DNA from: CAMCXT01 sp040403315
GTDB lineage: Bacteria; Bacteroidota; Bacteroidia; M30B66
Direction: 5' to 3'
DNA length: 64,000 nucleotides
NCBI GenBank assembly: GCA_040403315.1
Contig: JBBAKX010000001.1
Coordinates: 868,001 to 932,000, forward strand
Numbering within the stretch: the stretch's first letter is position 1; the number at the start of each line of letters is the position of its first letter. The notes under the pieces were generated by a model. It was not told the DNA's origin. It saw nothing but the letters and a program-made list of their open reading frames with translations, and ran no database searches. Made by a program: the position numbers and the translations under genes. This document shows, one piece after another, positions 27,332 through 36,837 of this stretch.

Positions 27332-28848
27332 TCGATGGTTGCAGGAGGTTTTGAGCTAATATCAAAAACGACACGGTTAATTCCTTTTACCCGGTTGATA
27401 ATTTCGTTTGAGATTTTGCCAAGCAAAGCATGCGGAAGATGCGAAAAATCTGCCGTCATTCCATCATGCGAAGTAACTGCGCGCAAACAGATTACATGTT
27501 CGTAAGTTCGTTCATCGCCCATTACTCCTACACTTTTAACAGGAAGGAAGATCGCTCCGGCTTGCCAAACATTTTTGTACTCTCCCGATTGCTTTAGGTT
27601 ATCGATAAAGATAGCATCTGCATCTTGAAGAATTTGCACTTTTTCTCGGGTAATGTCGCCAAGGATTCTAATCGCCAAGCCTGGCCCTGGAAAAGGATGT
27701 CTATTCAAAATTTCTGGCTTAAGGCCTAATGCCAAACCAACTTTTCGAACCTCATCTTTGAAAAGGGAGCGCAATGGTTCAACAATTTTCAACTTCATAA
27801 AATCAGGCAGGCCTCCAACATTGTGATGCGATTTGATGGTAGCTGATGGTCCTTTCACTGAAACAGATTCGATTACATCTGGGTAAATTGTGCCTTGTCC
27901 AAGAAAAGTAACTCCATCAATTTTATTTGCCTCTTCATCGAATACTTCAATGAAAAGTCGACCAATTGTTTTGCGCTTTTGTTCTGGATCCTCAATGCCT
28001 TTTAGCTCGTCAAGAAATCGATCGCCAGCCGAAACTCCATGAATCTGCAAGCCCATTTCGGTGTAGCCTTGCAACACTTGCTCATATTCGTTTTTACGGA
28101 GTAATCCGTTGTCGACAAAAATGCAAAATAGCTGGTTGCCAATAGCTTCATGTAGGAGCAATGCTGCTACTGAAGAATCTACTCCTCCACTTAAACCTAA
28201 AACTACTCTTTCGCTGCCGATGGTATTGCGGAGTTGGTCGATTGTTGAGGAAATAAATGAATCGGGTGTCCAATTCTGAATACATCCACAAATCGTACAC
28301 ACGAAATTTTGAAGGAGCAATTTACCGTCGGCAGAGTGAGTTACCTCAGGGTGAAATTGTATCCCATAAACTTGGTCAGATTCTTTCTCGAATGCAGCTA
28401 CAGGAATATCATCTGTTGATGCTGAAATATGAAAACCAGATGGCACCGATTGGATTGAATCTCCATGCGACATCCATATTTGTGAGTTTTCTGGAATGCC
28501 GTTTAATAACTTACTAGAACCCTTTATTTGCAAGTGACTTCTACCGTATTCGCGTATTTGTGATCGTAGTACCTCGCCACCAAATCGATCAGCAATATAC
28601 TGAGCACCATAACATACGCCTATTATAGGTAGTTTGCCCCAATATGGCATAAGGTCAATCTCAGGAGCATCAGATTCTTTTACCGAATGCGGGCTTCCTG
28701 ATAAAACAATACCCTTTACGGATGGACCAGGAATTGGAAAATTGTTGTAAGGATGTATTTCACAATACACATTAAGCTCTCGTATTCTTCTCGCAATCAG
28801 TTGAGTGTATTGAGATCCAAAATCTAAAATCAATATAGTTTCCTGCAT
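27322..28848 (-). CDS. guaA: GMP synthase (glutamine-hydrolysing)
   Basis: GuaA aminates XMP to GMP. The ATG at 28848 (MQETILILDFGSQYTQ) is used, giving 508 residues. The N-terminal class I glutamine amidotransferase domain has its nucleophile C79 in IGVCYGAQ and the histidine/glutamate pair in QFHPEVTHS. The ATP-pyrophosphatase domain shows the P-loop LGLSGGVDSSV. The C-terminal dimerisation domain ends KPPATIEWE, the invariant GuaA tail. A -7 box ends three bases before the ATG, so the mRNA may be leaderless. Confidence 0.98.
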   Translation of the reverse strand: MQETILILDFGSQYTQLIARRIRELNVYCEIHPYNNFPIPGPSVKGIVLSGSPHSVKESDAPEIDLMPYWGKLPIIGVCYGAQYIADRFGGEVLRSQIREYGRSHLQIKGSSKLLNGIPENSQIWMSHGDSIQSVPSGFHISASTDDIPVAAFEKESDQVYGIQFHPEVTHSADGKLLLQNFVCTICGCIQNWTPDSFISSTIDQLRNTIGSERVVLGLSGGVDSSVAALLLHEAIGNQLFCIFVDNGLLRKNEYEQVLQGYTEMGLQIHGVSAGDRFLDELKGIEDPEQKRKTIGRLFIEVFDEEANKIDGVTFLGQGTIYPDVIESVSVKGPSATIKSHHNVGGLPDFMKLKIVEPLRSLFKDEVRKVGLALGLKPEILNRHPFPGPGLAIRILGDITREKVQILQDADAIFIDNLKQSGEYKNVWQAGAIFLPVKSVGVMGDERTYEHVICLRAVTSHDGMTADFSHLPHALLGKISNEIINRVKGINRVVFDISSKPPATIEWE

Positions 28849-28851
28849 GCG

Positions 28852-28859
28852 CAAATATA
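28852..28859 (-). promoter_or_regulatory. Putative -7 box of guaA, leaderless position
   Basis: On the minus strand this reads TATATTTG, an exact TAnnTTTG match that ends only three bases before the guaA ATG. A start site at the usual distance would fall on or next to the start codon. No TTG at -33 is visible. Confidence 0.45.
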
Positions 28860-28912
28860 ATCACCTGGTTTGCTAAAATCAGTTATTGACAATTAATTTA
28901 CATATGAAATTG

Positions 28913-28941
28913 TTGGAAATTAAACAGATCAGGTAAATTCG
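28913..28941 (+). promoter_or_regulatory. Putative promoter of the second T9SS type B gene
   Basis: TTG at 28913-28915, an 18-nt spacer and TAAATTCG at 28934-28941 match the Bacteroidota pattern with one mismatch. The ATG lies 25 bp further. Confidence 0.45.
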
Positions 28942-28966
28942 CAGTTCTTTGCAAGACTGTACTCCC

Positions 28967-31900
28967 ATGAAAAGAATTTTAATTTCCTTGACATTGCTTT
29001 GTTTCTATTCGCAATGGTCAGTAGCACAAAACATTACAACTTGTTTTGAGATAACTCGAATGCTCGTTGATGCATGCCCAACGGATGAAGGTCTTAATGA
29101 GCAGGTGTCATTTCAAGTTGGTCCGGACGCATTAAATGTTTCAGACCTACAAGTTGTTTGGCCAAATACCTCAAATTCTTGGGCTGGTGTCTGTCAAGAT
29201 GCGAGTACAACCAATAAGGTGAATCAATTGAATGCAACCGTAAATTCTTGTGGATTTATTCGTGAACCGCAAAATGGAGTTTTACCAGCCAACAGTAAAG
29301 TATTACTATTTACAAGTTCAAGTGCCGATGTAACCGGTCTTTCTTTTGCAGGCTTAACTGATACTCTTTACGTGATCTTTCATTGTGGAGGAAGTGTTGC
29401 TGGGAATTTTGCAAATTTTGGAACAGGCATCCGCACATTAACAATGAGTTTTAACAATCCTGCTGGATGTTCCGATGTTGTTTCATATGACAGGGCATTC
29501 TTAGTAACTTCCGCAGGAAATCCAGGTGCTGAAAATGGGGCAACTGTATTGTTCAATAGTGAAGGTACAGCAAGCTATATTTCTGACGGATGTAATCCTT
29601 TTTCAGAACCTGTATCGGCAGCTTGGACGAATCCGGGAACAGTTTGCAATACCGCTCAACCAATTGATTTAAATGCCTTGGTTACTGGTTCTTCTGGAGG
29701 TACATTTTTCGGAAATGGGGTGAACGATGGTTTCTTTAGTCCTGCGGGGCTTACAGGAAATCAAGTCATATCATATATTGTTGGTTCCGGGAATTGTTTG
29801 GTAGAACTTCAGCAAACAGTTTTTGTAAATTCTGGTGGTGTTGCAACATGGAACTCTCCGGGAGCACTTTGCGGGCAGTCGGATCCAATCAACTTAAACT
29901 CTTATGTTACAGGAACAGCTGGAGGAACATGGTCGGGCAATGGAATTGCAGGACCTATTTTGTTCCCTGATGGTATTAATGGCCCTTTAACAATTACCTA
30001 CACGGTAGGAAACGGTTCTTGTATTAGTACATCCACCCAAGTGCTCAATGTTGTAAATTCAGTTTCAGGTCCTTCAGTGAGTGGAGGCCCGAATTTCTGT
30101 AATGGCTCATCAACCACGCCCGCTTTAACTGCAAATGGTCTTTTTGGTGCTACATATAATTGGTACTCCAATTCAGGATTAACCAATTTGATCTCTACTG
30201 GGTCTGTTTACAATCCACCTGCAGGTGTAAATGCTACGTATTATGTAACACAGTTTTTTGTTAGCTGTAATGTTATTGCAACACCTGTGAATGTAACCTT
30301 CACAGATGCACCAACCGCACCAGTTACAACAACTGAAATTAATTTTTGCCCTGGCTCACCATTACCACAATTAAGTGCAACCGCATCGTCAACAATTACT
30401 TGGTACAATGATCAAGCGCTAACTCAAGTGATTGGAACTGGAGCAACATTTCAGCCACTCGAGTCGCAAGCACCATCTATTTTTGTTTTGGCAGGCACAG
30501 GTTCTTGCAGAAGTGCAGCGGTTCAAGTCAATTTAAATGGCCAGCAAGTTTCTGCTGCATGGTCAGCTCCATCTGCATTATGCAGCTCGGCTAACCCAAT
30601 CGATTTGTCGGCATTGATTACAGGAACCCCCGGAGGAAATTGGTCGGGCCAAGGTGTTACAGGTTCCTCATTTAACCCTGCAGGCTTAAATGGTTCAATC
30701 GTTATTACCTATTCTGCTGGTTCGGGTTCTTGTGTGGTTGAGTCGCAGCAAACAATTCAAGTAAATGCTGGTGGAGATCCTGCTTGGAGTACACCTGGAG
30801 CACTTTGCAATGTAACAGATCCAATTCAACTAAGTGATTGGCTAACAGGAACTCCCGGAGGAACTTGGTCTGGAACTGGTGTAGCTGGAACATTGCTTTT
30901 TCCTGATGGTTTAAATGGTCCAATCTCGATTACCTATTCTGTTGGTGCTGGTGCATGCATTAGTGTATTGACGCAAACTGTTAATGTAATTTCTTCAGTT
31001 GGAGCTCCAAGTGTTTCCGGATCAACCACATTTTGTGATGGAGATCAACCAACAGCGATAACAGCGAATGTTTTGCAAGGAGCTGAAGTAAATTGGTATA
31101 GTGATGCTACTTTGAATACTCTCGTTCAAACCGGGAATGGTTTTGTTCCGACGTTGAATGTTGATGCTACATATTATGTAACTCAAAGCTTCCCAGGATG
31201 CGCGAGTCTTCCAATTCCTGTGAATGTTACCTTCAATGAAACGCCTGCTGTTCCAGTTACAGAAACCAATGTGGTGTATTGCACTGGATTGGCGCTTCCT
31301 TCATTATCGGCAGCATCCGCTGGAACGATAACTTGGTACAATGATCAAGCATTAACTCAGTCACTGGCTACTGGGGCGACTTATCAGCCTGATTTATCGA
31401 ATCTTCCAGATTTATTTGTTCAGGCATCTGAAGGAAATTGTCGAAGTGCTGTTGTATCTATTTTGTTTACTGAGGCTCCTGTAGTTACTGCTGAAATAAT
31501 CAATACATCCCCTTTGGTGACCTGCGATTTTCAACCAGTAGTTTTAACCACCAATGCAACAGAAGGAATTCTTTGGTCGACAGGTGAAACGACTTCTACA
31601 ATCACTATCAATTCAGGAGGTACCTACACCTTAACATTAACAGGAGCCTGTAATGCAGATTCTGATCAATTGGTTTTTGTAGACAACAGTGTAACTGCCA
31701 ATTTCGATTTATCGGACGATAATGGAGTTGCTCCTATGACGGTACTTGCAATTGACGCCAGTTTAAACTCAGATCAATCTGTTTTTTATCTAGATAACTC
31801 TGCAGATGTGGTTTCGACAGGAAATCCATTTGTATTACAAGAAGAAGGCGAATATGTTGTAAAAATAGTGGCTTCAAATAATGAAGGATGTATAGATTCA

Positions 31901-32206
31901 TTGTCGCGAACAATTACTGTGATCTCGGGTAACTTGGTGGTTGCTATCCCAAACAGCTTTACTCCGAATGGCGATGGATTTAACGACAATTTCGTTCCTA
32001 AAATCAATGGAATGTCTGAATTGAGTTTTGCCATTTTCAATCGTTGGGGAAGTGAAGTTGTAAATTGGAATGATGTAAACGGAAAGTGGGATGGAGCTTA
32101 TAATGGCAATCCATCACCAGAGGGGGTTTATTTCTATGTAATGAAAGGAAAAGATCTTTTGGGAAGCTCGATCGAGAAGTCGGGAAGCATCACAATCAAA
32201 AGATAA
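28967..32206 (+). CDS. T9SS type B sorting-domain secreted protein with tandemly duplicated modules
   Basis: The ATG at 28967 starts signal peptide MKRILISLTLLCFYSQWSVAQ; the longer frame needs a TTG. The ~195-residue N-terminal domain, with VLPANSKVLLFTSS, may be lamin-tail-like (weak). The middle is two 312-residue units in tandem, each containing two W..PG.(L/V)C...PI.L....TG..GG.(W/F).G.G modules, an Ig-like module with YYVTQ, and ITWYNDQALTQ. A PKD-like stretch precedes the C-terminal type B sorting domain (NSFTPNGDGFNDNF, IFNRWGSEVV, PEGVYFYVMKG). T9SS would export it to the surface, where it probably serves in adhesion or as structural material. No enzymatic motif is visible. A strong terminator follows. 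Confidence 0.88.
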   Translation: MKRILISLTLLCFYSQWSVAQNITTCFEITRMLVDACPTDEGLNEQVSFQVGPDALNVSDLQVVWPNTSNSWAGVCQDASTTNKVNQLNATVNSCGFIREPQNGVLPANSKVLLFTSSSADVTGLSFAGLTDTLYVIFHCGGSVAGNFANFGTGIRTLTMSFNNPAGCSDVVSYDRAFLVTSAGNPGAENGATVLFNSEGTASYISDGCNPFSEPVSAAWTNPGTVCNTAQPIDLNALVTGSSGGTFFGNGVNDGFFSPAGLTGNQVISYIVGSGNCLVELQQTVFVNSGGVATWNSPGALCGQSDPINLNSYVTGTAGGTWSGNGIAGPILFPDGINGPLTITYTVGNGSCISTSTQVLNVVNSVSGPSVSGGPNFCNGSSTTPALTANGLFGATYNWYSNSGLTNLISTGSVYNPPAGVNATYYVTQFFVSCNVIATPVNVTFTDAPTAPVTTTEINFCPGSPLPQLSATASSTITWYNDQALTQVIGTGATFQPLESQAPSIFVLAGTGSCRSAAVQVNLNGQQVSAAWSAPSALCSSANPIDLSALITGTPGGNWSGQGVTGSSFNPAGLNGSIVITYSAGSGSCVVESQQTIQVNAGGDPAWSTPGALCNVTDPIQLSDWLTGTPGGTWSGTGVAGTLLFPDGLNGPISITYSVGAGACISVLTQTVNVISSVGAPSVSGSTTFCDGDQPTAITANVLQGAEVNWYSDATLNTLVQTGNGFVPTLNVDATYYVTQSFPGCASLPIPVNVTFNETPAVPVTETNVVYCTGLALPSLSAASAGTITWYNDQALTQSLATGATYQPDLSNLPDLFVQASEGNCRSAVVSILFTEAPVVTAEIINTSPLVTCDFQPVVLTTNATEGILWSTGETTSTITINSGGTYTLTLTGACNADSDQLVFVDNSVTANFDLSDDNGVAPMTVLAIDASLNSDQSVFYLDNSADVVSTGNPFVLQEEGEYVVKIVASNNEGCIDSLSRTITVISGNLVVAIPNSFTPNGDGFNDNFVPKINGMSELSFAIFNRWGSEVVNWNDVNGKWDGAYNGNPSPEGVYFYVMKGKDLLGSSIEKSGSITIKR
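29615..31486 (+). repeat. 936-bp tandem coding duplication (two units)
   Basis: Units 29615-30550 and 30551-31486 encode 312-residue blocks that align end to end. Paired landmarks such as SAAW, TG(T)(P/A)GGTWSG, FPDG(I/L)NGP, YYVTQ and ITWYNDQALTQ recur at the same offset. The period is an exact multiple of three, so the frame is kept. Confidence 0.85.
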
Positions 32207-32270
32207 AGCAGCGCAGTTTTTTCTAAGTTCGATGTAAACTATTGATCGGATTTTGTATTTTATTTAAGTT

Positions 32271-32316
32271 ACCTGAAAGATCGAATCCACCCAACTTCGG
32301 TCTTTCAGGTTTTTTT
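32271..32316 (+). terminator. Strong rho-independent terminator
   Basis: ACCTGAAAGATCGAA (32271-32285) pairs over fifteen positions, with one G-T, with TTCGGTCTTTCAGGT (32296-32310). Seven T residues follow. It ends the T9SS type B transcript and insulates the signalling genes. Confidence 0.93.
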
Positions 32317-32451
32317 GTGTTGTTATGGAAAGGGTGGTGATAAGTAAGAACACCTATATCTTTATGAGAACAGTTTCAAAAGCAGAACGTAAATTGGGAC
32401 ATCTTAAAGAAAAGAAGTTAACAATTCTTCATGTAACAACTCTACAAAGCC

Positions 32452-33591
32452 ATGATATTAGAACAAATGAGCTGGGATTCATCCAAAGGATGGATTCGAT
32501 CTCAAACATCAAACGGCGTTAAGGATCCTCAATTGGTTCTGGTTTTTGCCTCCACAGCGCAGTTTAAATCAGCAGAACAAATCAAGGCTTTAAAGGAACT
32601 TTTTCCTGGTGCAGGATTTATGGGATGTTCAACTTCTGGTGAAATAGCTGGAACAACGGTTAGAGACGAGTCGGTAGTTGCAACAGCAGTTCAATTCGAA
32701 AAAGGCACTTTGTCGTTTGTTAGTGTACCTGTACTTGCTGCAGAAAATAGTTTTGAAAGTGGTCAAAATTTAATAGATAAGCTTCCAAAAGATGGTCTGC
32801 GTCATGTATTTGTGCTTTCCGATGGGCTAAACGTAAATGGCTCTGAGCTCGTTAGAGGTTTGCGATTAAACTTGCCAAAAGAAGTGGCGGTTACTGGCGG
32901 CCTAGCAGGTGATGGCGCAGATTTCAAGGAAACCTTTATTCTCGATAAATCAGGAACGCCTTCTAGCCATTTGGTTACTGCAATTGGTTTCTACGGCGAG
33001 GATTTACATTTTGGTTATGGGTCTTTTGGTGGATGGGATACATTTGGTATTGACCGTCAGGTTACAAAGAGCAAGAGCAACGTCTTGTTTGAAATTGATG
33101 GGCAGCCAGCGCTTTCTTTGTATAAATCATTTTTAGGTGAAAGTGCGAACAGTTTGCCAGCAGCTGGACTTTTGTTCCCTTTAAGTTTGCGTACAAGAGT
33201 TGATGAATTACCCGTTGTGCGTACGATACTTTCGGTAAATGAAGAAGACCAAAGCATCACATTTGCAGGTGATTTACCAGAAGGTTCATTTGTTCGAATG
33301 ATGAAGGCCAAATCTGATAGGCTTATTCAAGGTGCAGTAAAGGCCGCTGAAACAACTATGGTTTCGGATCAAACAACCGCTCCAGATTTAGCTATCTTAA
33401 TTAGTTGTGTAGGGCGGAAATTAGTCCTAAAGCAAATGGTTGAAGAAGAAGTAGAAGGTGCAGGTGAAGTCTTAGGTGCAAAGCAAATGACTGGATTTTA
33501 TTCCTATGGTGAAATTTCCCCATTTTTTGAAAATTCTGCCTGTGAATTGCACAATCAGACAATGACAATCACCACGATTTCAGAACGTTGA
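32452..33591 (+). CDS. FIST-domain sensory protein
   Basis: The 379-residue protein has no signal peptide. Its N-terminal half (LVLVFASTAQFK, GCSTSGEIAG, LSDGLNVNGSELVRGL, VTGGLAGDGADF) is the FIST N domain; its C-terminal half (ALSLYKSFLG, LPEGSFVRMM, ISCVGRKLVL, FYSYGEISPF) is FIST_C. FIST modules are thought to bind small ligands, possibly amino acids, and feed signalling proteins. The gene is 18 bp upstream of a multi-PAS histidine kinase, so it is likely the cytoplasmic sensor partner of that kinase. The ATG at 32452 is the first in its frame after a stop; a second at 32467 is possible. Confidence 0.88.
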   Translation: MILEQMSWDSSKGWIRSQTSNGVKDPQLVLVFASTAQFKSAEQIKALKELFPGAGFMGCSTSGEIAGTTVRDESVVATAVQFEKGTLSFVSVPVLAAENSFESGQNLIDKLPKDGLRHVFVLSDGLNVNGSELVRGLRLNLPKEVAVTGGLAGDGADFKETFILDKSGTPSSHLVTAIGFYGEDLHFGYGSFGGWDTFGIDRQVTKSKSNVLFEIDGQPALSLYKSFLGESANSLPAAGLLFPLSLRTRVDELPVVRTILSVNEEDQSITFAGDLPEGSFVRMMKAKSDRLIQGAVKAAETTMVSDQTTAPDLAILISCVGRKLVLKQMVEEEVEGAGEVLGAKQMTGFYSYGEISPFFENSACELHNQTMTITTISER

Positions 33592-33609
33592 TCCAAAATC
33601 AGCCTGATT

Positions 33610-36282
33610 ATGCATCGACTTCTACAAAGACAAATAAACAAGTTACTGCCTGAGGATTTGAAATCCATACCTGATCTCCAAGAATTCTTAGATGCAGTAA
33701 GCAGGGCTTATCTAGACTATGATGCAGATCATGATCAGATCGAAAGGACGCTTGAAATAAGCTCGAACGAACTATTTAAAGCAAATCAACAACTCAATGA
33801 AAGCAATGCTTCGCTAGAAGCCAAAGTTGAATTACGAACCTCTGAATACGAGAAATTGAATTCAGAATTACTGCATGAAATTGAGGTACGAAAAATTAGA
33901 GAACAGGAACTTCATGAGACAGATTTAACTTTAACAGTATCTAACGATGCTGCGACACAATTGCTTATTGTGCCGAGCTATAAAGATGCAATTCATTCAG
34001 CATTGATGCTATTTGCTCCTGTAATTCACGCAGATCGGGTATACTTATTCGAAAAGGAAGAAATCCGGAGCAAAGAAAACATTTACAATGAGCGTTTCTC
34101 TTGGACATCCGAATCTAAAGCGTTGCTTGATGATGCTTCAAAAAAGAGATTAAATCTATCCAAAGAAGGTTTCTCCGAATGGCTCCTCGAACTTAATGCA
34201 GGGCGTGTAGTTACAATTTCAAATGCAGACAACAACGTATCGTACAATACCTTCCTAGCAAAACAAAACGCGCAGTGGGTGATTTTAGCCCCTGTATTTT
34301 CTGGAGATAAACTGTGGGGATTTGTTGGGTTCGAAAACAGTACAAGCAACCGGCAGTTAAGATCAACCGAAATTGAGATACTGAAAAACTTTGCCAGTTC
34401 AATTGGTGGCTTAGTTCAAAACAATAATCAAGAAGCCTTTTTGGTTAGAAACCGGCAGGAACTGCTTGAAGCGCAAAGTTTCGCCCGAATGGGAACTTTT
34501 GAAATTGATTTGGTAAACGGAGTTTCTTCATTCACCGAGCAGGGTGCTAAACTGCTGGGAATGAGTATTGAAGAGATGCGTTTTGACAATGAATTTATTT
34601 CTCGTTTGAGAAAGAATATAATCCGTGAAGATTTAGAAAAAATTGATGAAGCATGGGTTTCTGCCATGCAAAACAAACAAGAAGTTAGACTTGACTTTAG
34701 AATTAAAAATGAGTCAGGATCAATTAGCTGTTTGAATTGGAATGTTAAGCCTGAATTTGCACTTGATTCCAAATTGATTCGGGTTACAGGTACTTTGCAA
34801 GACGTAACAGAAAGAATGCTTCTGGAAGAGCGTTCAAAAATGGCGCGCTTGATTATCGAAAATAGCCCGACAGTTCTGTTCAGATGGACAATGCATGATA
34901 GCTTTCCGGTCGAATTCGTTTCAGAAAACATCTCTCAGTTTGGCTATGATGCTGCTGATTTCCTAGAAAGGAGAATCAATTATGCTGACGTTATTGTTAA
35001 AAAAGACCTCGAAAGAATTCGATCAGAAGTTAAACAATACCATAAAGATGAGGTGTTGCTTTATACGCAAACCTATCGAATTTATAACAAATCCGGAGAG
35101 ATACGTTGGGTGGAGGACCGCACAATGGTTGAACGGAATGATCAAGAAGAAGCAACTTTTCACCAAGGTTTAATCACGGATATCACCGATAGAGTGAATG
35201 CCCAATTGGCTTTAGAAAATAGTGAAAAGCGTTTTCGTTCGATGGTGCAAAATTCATCCGACATCACTACAATACTCGATTCCGATGGAACAATTCGATA
35301 CGAAAGTGCCAGTTTTTTCAATATGTCAGGCTTTTTGCCAGACGAAGTTATTGGTAAACCTGTTCACGAGTTTTTACACCCCGACGATGTAGAAATTGTC
35401 ATGCAGTCTTTTGAAAATCTAATTGGCTTTGGTGAGCAATCATCTGTCATATTTCGATTTAAAAGAAAAGATGAAACCTACATTTACCTTGAAGCACTCG
35501 GAAGCAATCAGCTTTCGGAACCTTCAATTAATGGTATTGTAGTAAATTCAAGAGATGTAACAGAGCGCCTTGAAAATGAAAATCAAATGAGAGAGTATGC
35601 AAACACTCTCGAGAAAATTAACAAAGAGCTCGATCAGTTTGCATACATAGTTTCTCACGACTTGAAAGCTCCGTTGCGTGCGATTAATAATTTATCGATT
35701 TGGATTGAAGAAGATTTAGAAGGTAAGATGGAATCCGAAACGCGTAAGAACTTCGATATGCTTCGAGGAAGAATTCATCGAATGGAATCGCTTATCAACG
35801 GTATCCTTCAATATTCTAGAGCCGGGCGTGTGAAAAGTGATAACATTCCAATCGATGTTAACGCATTTGTAAAAGACATCATTCAGAATTTGGCGCCTCC
35901 TGAAGCATTCCAAGTTTTTATTGACAACAACTTGCCTGTAATTCAAGGAGAAAAATTAGCCATTGATCAGGTGTTCTCAAATTTTATCAGCAATGCGATT
36001 AAATACAACAACAATGAAAAGCCAGAGATAAAAGTCTTTTATGAAGATCTTGGATTATTTCACAAATTCGGAGTTTCCGACAACGGACCTGGTATTGCAC
36101 CTGAATTCTTCAATAAAGTATTTGTGATTTTTCAAACACTTCAGGCAAGAGATGTTATTGAAAGTACTGGAGTTGGACTAGCGATAGTAAAAAAGATAGT
36201 TGAAGAAAAGGGAGGCCAAGTATGGCTTGAAAGCGAATTAAATAAAGGAACAACCTTTTATTTCACCCTTCCAAAATTGTAA
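33610..36282 (+). CDS. GAF/multi-PAS sensor histidine kinase
   Basis: An 890-residue cytoplasmic kinase with no evident membrane helix. Residues 1-100 form a helical N-terminal region (HRLLQRQINKLL, DQIERTLEISSNELFK) with a coiled-coil. A GAF-like domain follows (~115-270), then three PAS/PAC units (~285-410, 415-540, 545-660). The dimerisation/phosphoacceptor helix has H683 in YIVSHDLKAPL. The HATPase has the N box (FSNFISNAIKYNN), G1 (DNGPGIAPEF) and G2 (GVGLAIVKKIVEEKGG). There is no receiver domain, which fits the separate receiver gene 40 bp downstream. Together with the FIST protein upstream it probably forms a phosphorelay. The ligand is unknown. Confidence 0.92.
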   Translation: MHRLLQRQINKLLPEDLKSIPDLQEFLDAVSRAYLDYDADHDQIERTLEISSNELFKANQQLNESNASLEAKVELRTSEYEKLNSELLHEIEVRKIREQELHETDLTLTVSNDAATQLLIVPSYKDAIHSALMLFAPVIHADRVYLFEKEEIRSKENIYNERFSWTSESKALLDDASKKRLNLSKEGFSEWLLELNAGRVVTISNADNNVSYNTFLAKQNAQWVILAPVFSGDKLWGFVGFENSTSNRQLRSTEIEILKNFASSIGGLVQNNNQEAFLVRNRQELLEAQSFARMGTFEIDLVNGVSSFTEQGAKLLGMSIEEMRFDNEFISRLRKNIIREDLEKIDEAWVSAMQNKQEVRLDFRIKNESGSISCLNWNVKPEFALDSKLIRVTGTLQDVTERMLLEERSKMARLIIENSPTVLFRWTMHDSFPVEFVSENISQFGYDAADFLERRINYADVIVKKDLERIRSEVKQYHKDEVLLYTQTYRIYNKSGEIRWVEDRTMVERNDQEEATFHQGLITDITDRVNAQLALENSEKRFRSMVQNSSDITTILDSDGTIRYESASFFNMSGFLPDEVIGKPVHEFLHPDDVEIVMQSFENLIGFGEQSSVIFRFKRKDETYIYLEALGSNQLSEPSINGIVVNSRDVTERLENENQMREYANTLEKINKELDQFAYIVSHDLKAPLRAINNLSIWIEEDLEGKMESETRKNFDMLRGRIHRMESLINGILQYSRAGRVKSDNIPIDVNAFVKDIIQNLAPPEAFQVFIDNNLPVIQGEKLAIDQVFSNFISNAIKYNNNEKPEIKVFYEDLGLFHKFGVSDNGPGIAPEFFNKVFVIFQTLQARDVIESTGVGLAIVKKIVEEKGGQVWLESELNKGTTFYFTLPKL

Positions 36283-36322
36283 CTCACACACATAACAAAA
36301 CCCAATTTTAAAAACAAAAATA

Positions 36323-36751
36323 ATGAGCGAAAAGACAGTTAACATTCTTCTTGTAGAAGACGATGAGGTTGATGTGATGAACGTTAAACGCGCATTTCAG
36401 AAAAACAATCTAACTAACCCTATGCACCTTGCAGGAAATGGTCTTGAAGCACTTTCGCTATTAAGAGGCACGGATGGTCAGCCACCTATTCCAATCCCAA
36501 GAATCATTCTTTTGGACTTGAATATGCCAAGAATGGGAGGTATCGAATTTTTGCATGAATTGCGAAAAGACGAATTGCTAAAAAATATTAGCGTATTCGT
36601 AATGACAACTTCAAATGAAGACAAAGACAAAGTGGATGCATACAATTTAAATATTGCTGGCTACATATTGAAACCCTTGTCGATGGAGAATTTTGTTAGC
36701 GCAGTCTCAATTTTAAAGAACTATTGGACACTCTGCGAATATCCCGAATAG
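36323..36751 (+). CDS. Stand-alone response regulator receiver (Rcp1/CheY-like)
   Basis: The 142-residue protein is a single receiver domain. The acidic pair is in VEDDEVD, the phosphoacceptor is D65 in LLDLNMPRMGG, the threonine switch is T94/T95 in VMTTSNED, and the lysine is K116 in YILKPL. The TTS and YILKPL forms are those of Rcp1-like receivers that partner PAS or phytochrome kinases. There is no output domain, so the phosphoryl group must pass on or act through protein contacts. It lies between two kinases, 40 bp after the first and 86 bp before the second. Confidence 0.93.
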   Translation: MSEKTVNILLVEDDEVDVMNVKRAFQKNNLTNPMHLAGNGLEALSLLRGTDGQPPIPIPRIILLDLNMPRMGGIEFLHELRKDELLKNISVFVMTTSNEDKDKVDAYNLNIAGYILKPLSMENFVSAVSILKNYWTLCEYPE

Positions 36752-36837
36752 GTAGTAACATTCAGTTGATATTTCCGTACATACATTGACTTTCACAAAT
36801 CCACTGCTACCCTTTAGCAAAATTAAATAGCTCTGCT

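Noticed and set aside
32325..32522. A 65-codon frame between the terminator and the FIST gene
   Set aside because: It begins with a non-ATG codon, runs 70 bp into the FIST gene in another frame, and its lysine-rich translation shows no signal or motif. No promoter with both elements is seen.
34428..34931. A 167-codon antisense frame opposite the PAS kinase
   Set aside because: Serine-rich and featureless; it mirrors the PAS coding frame.
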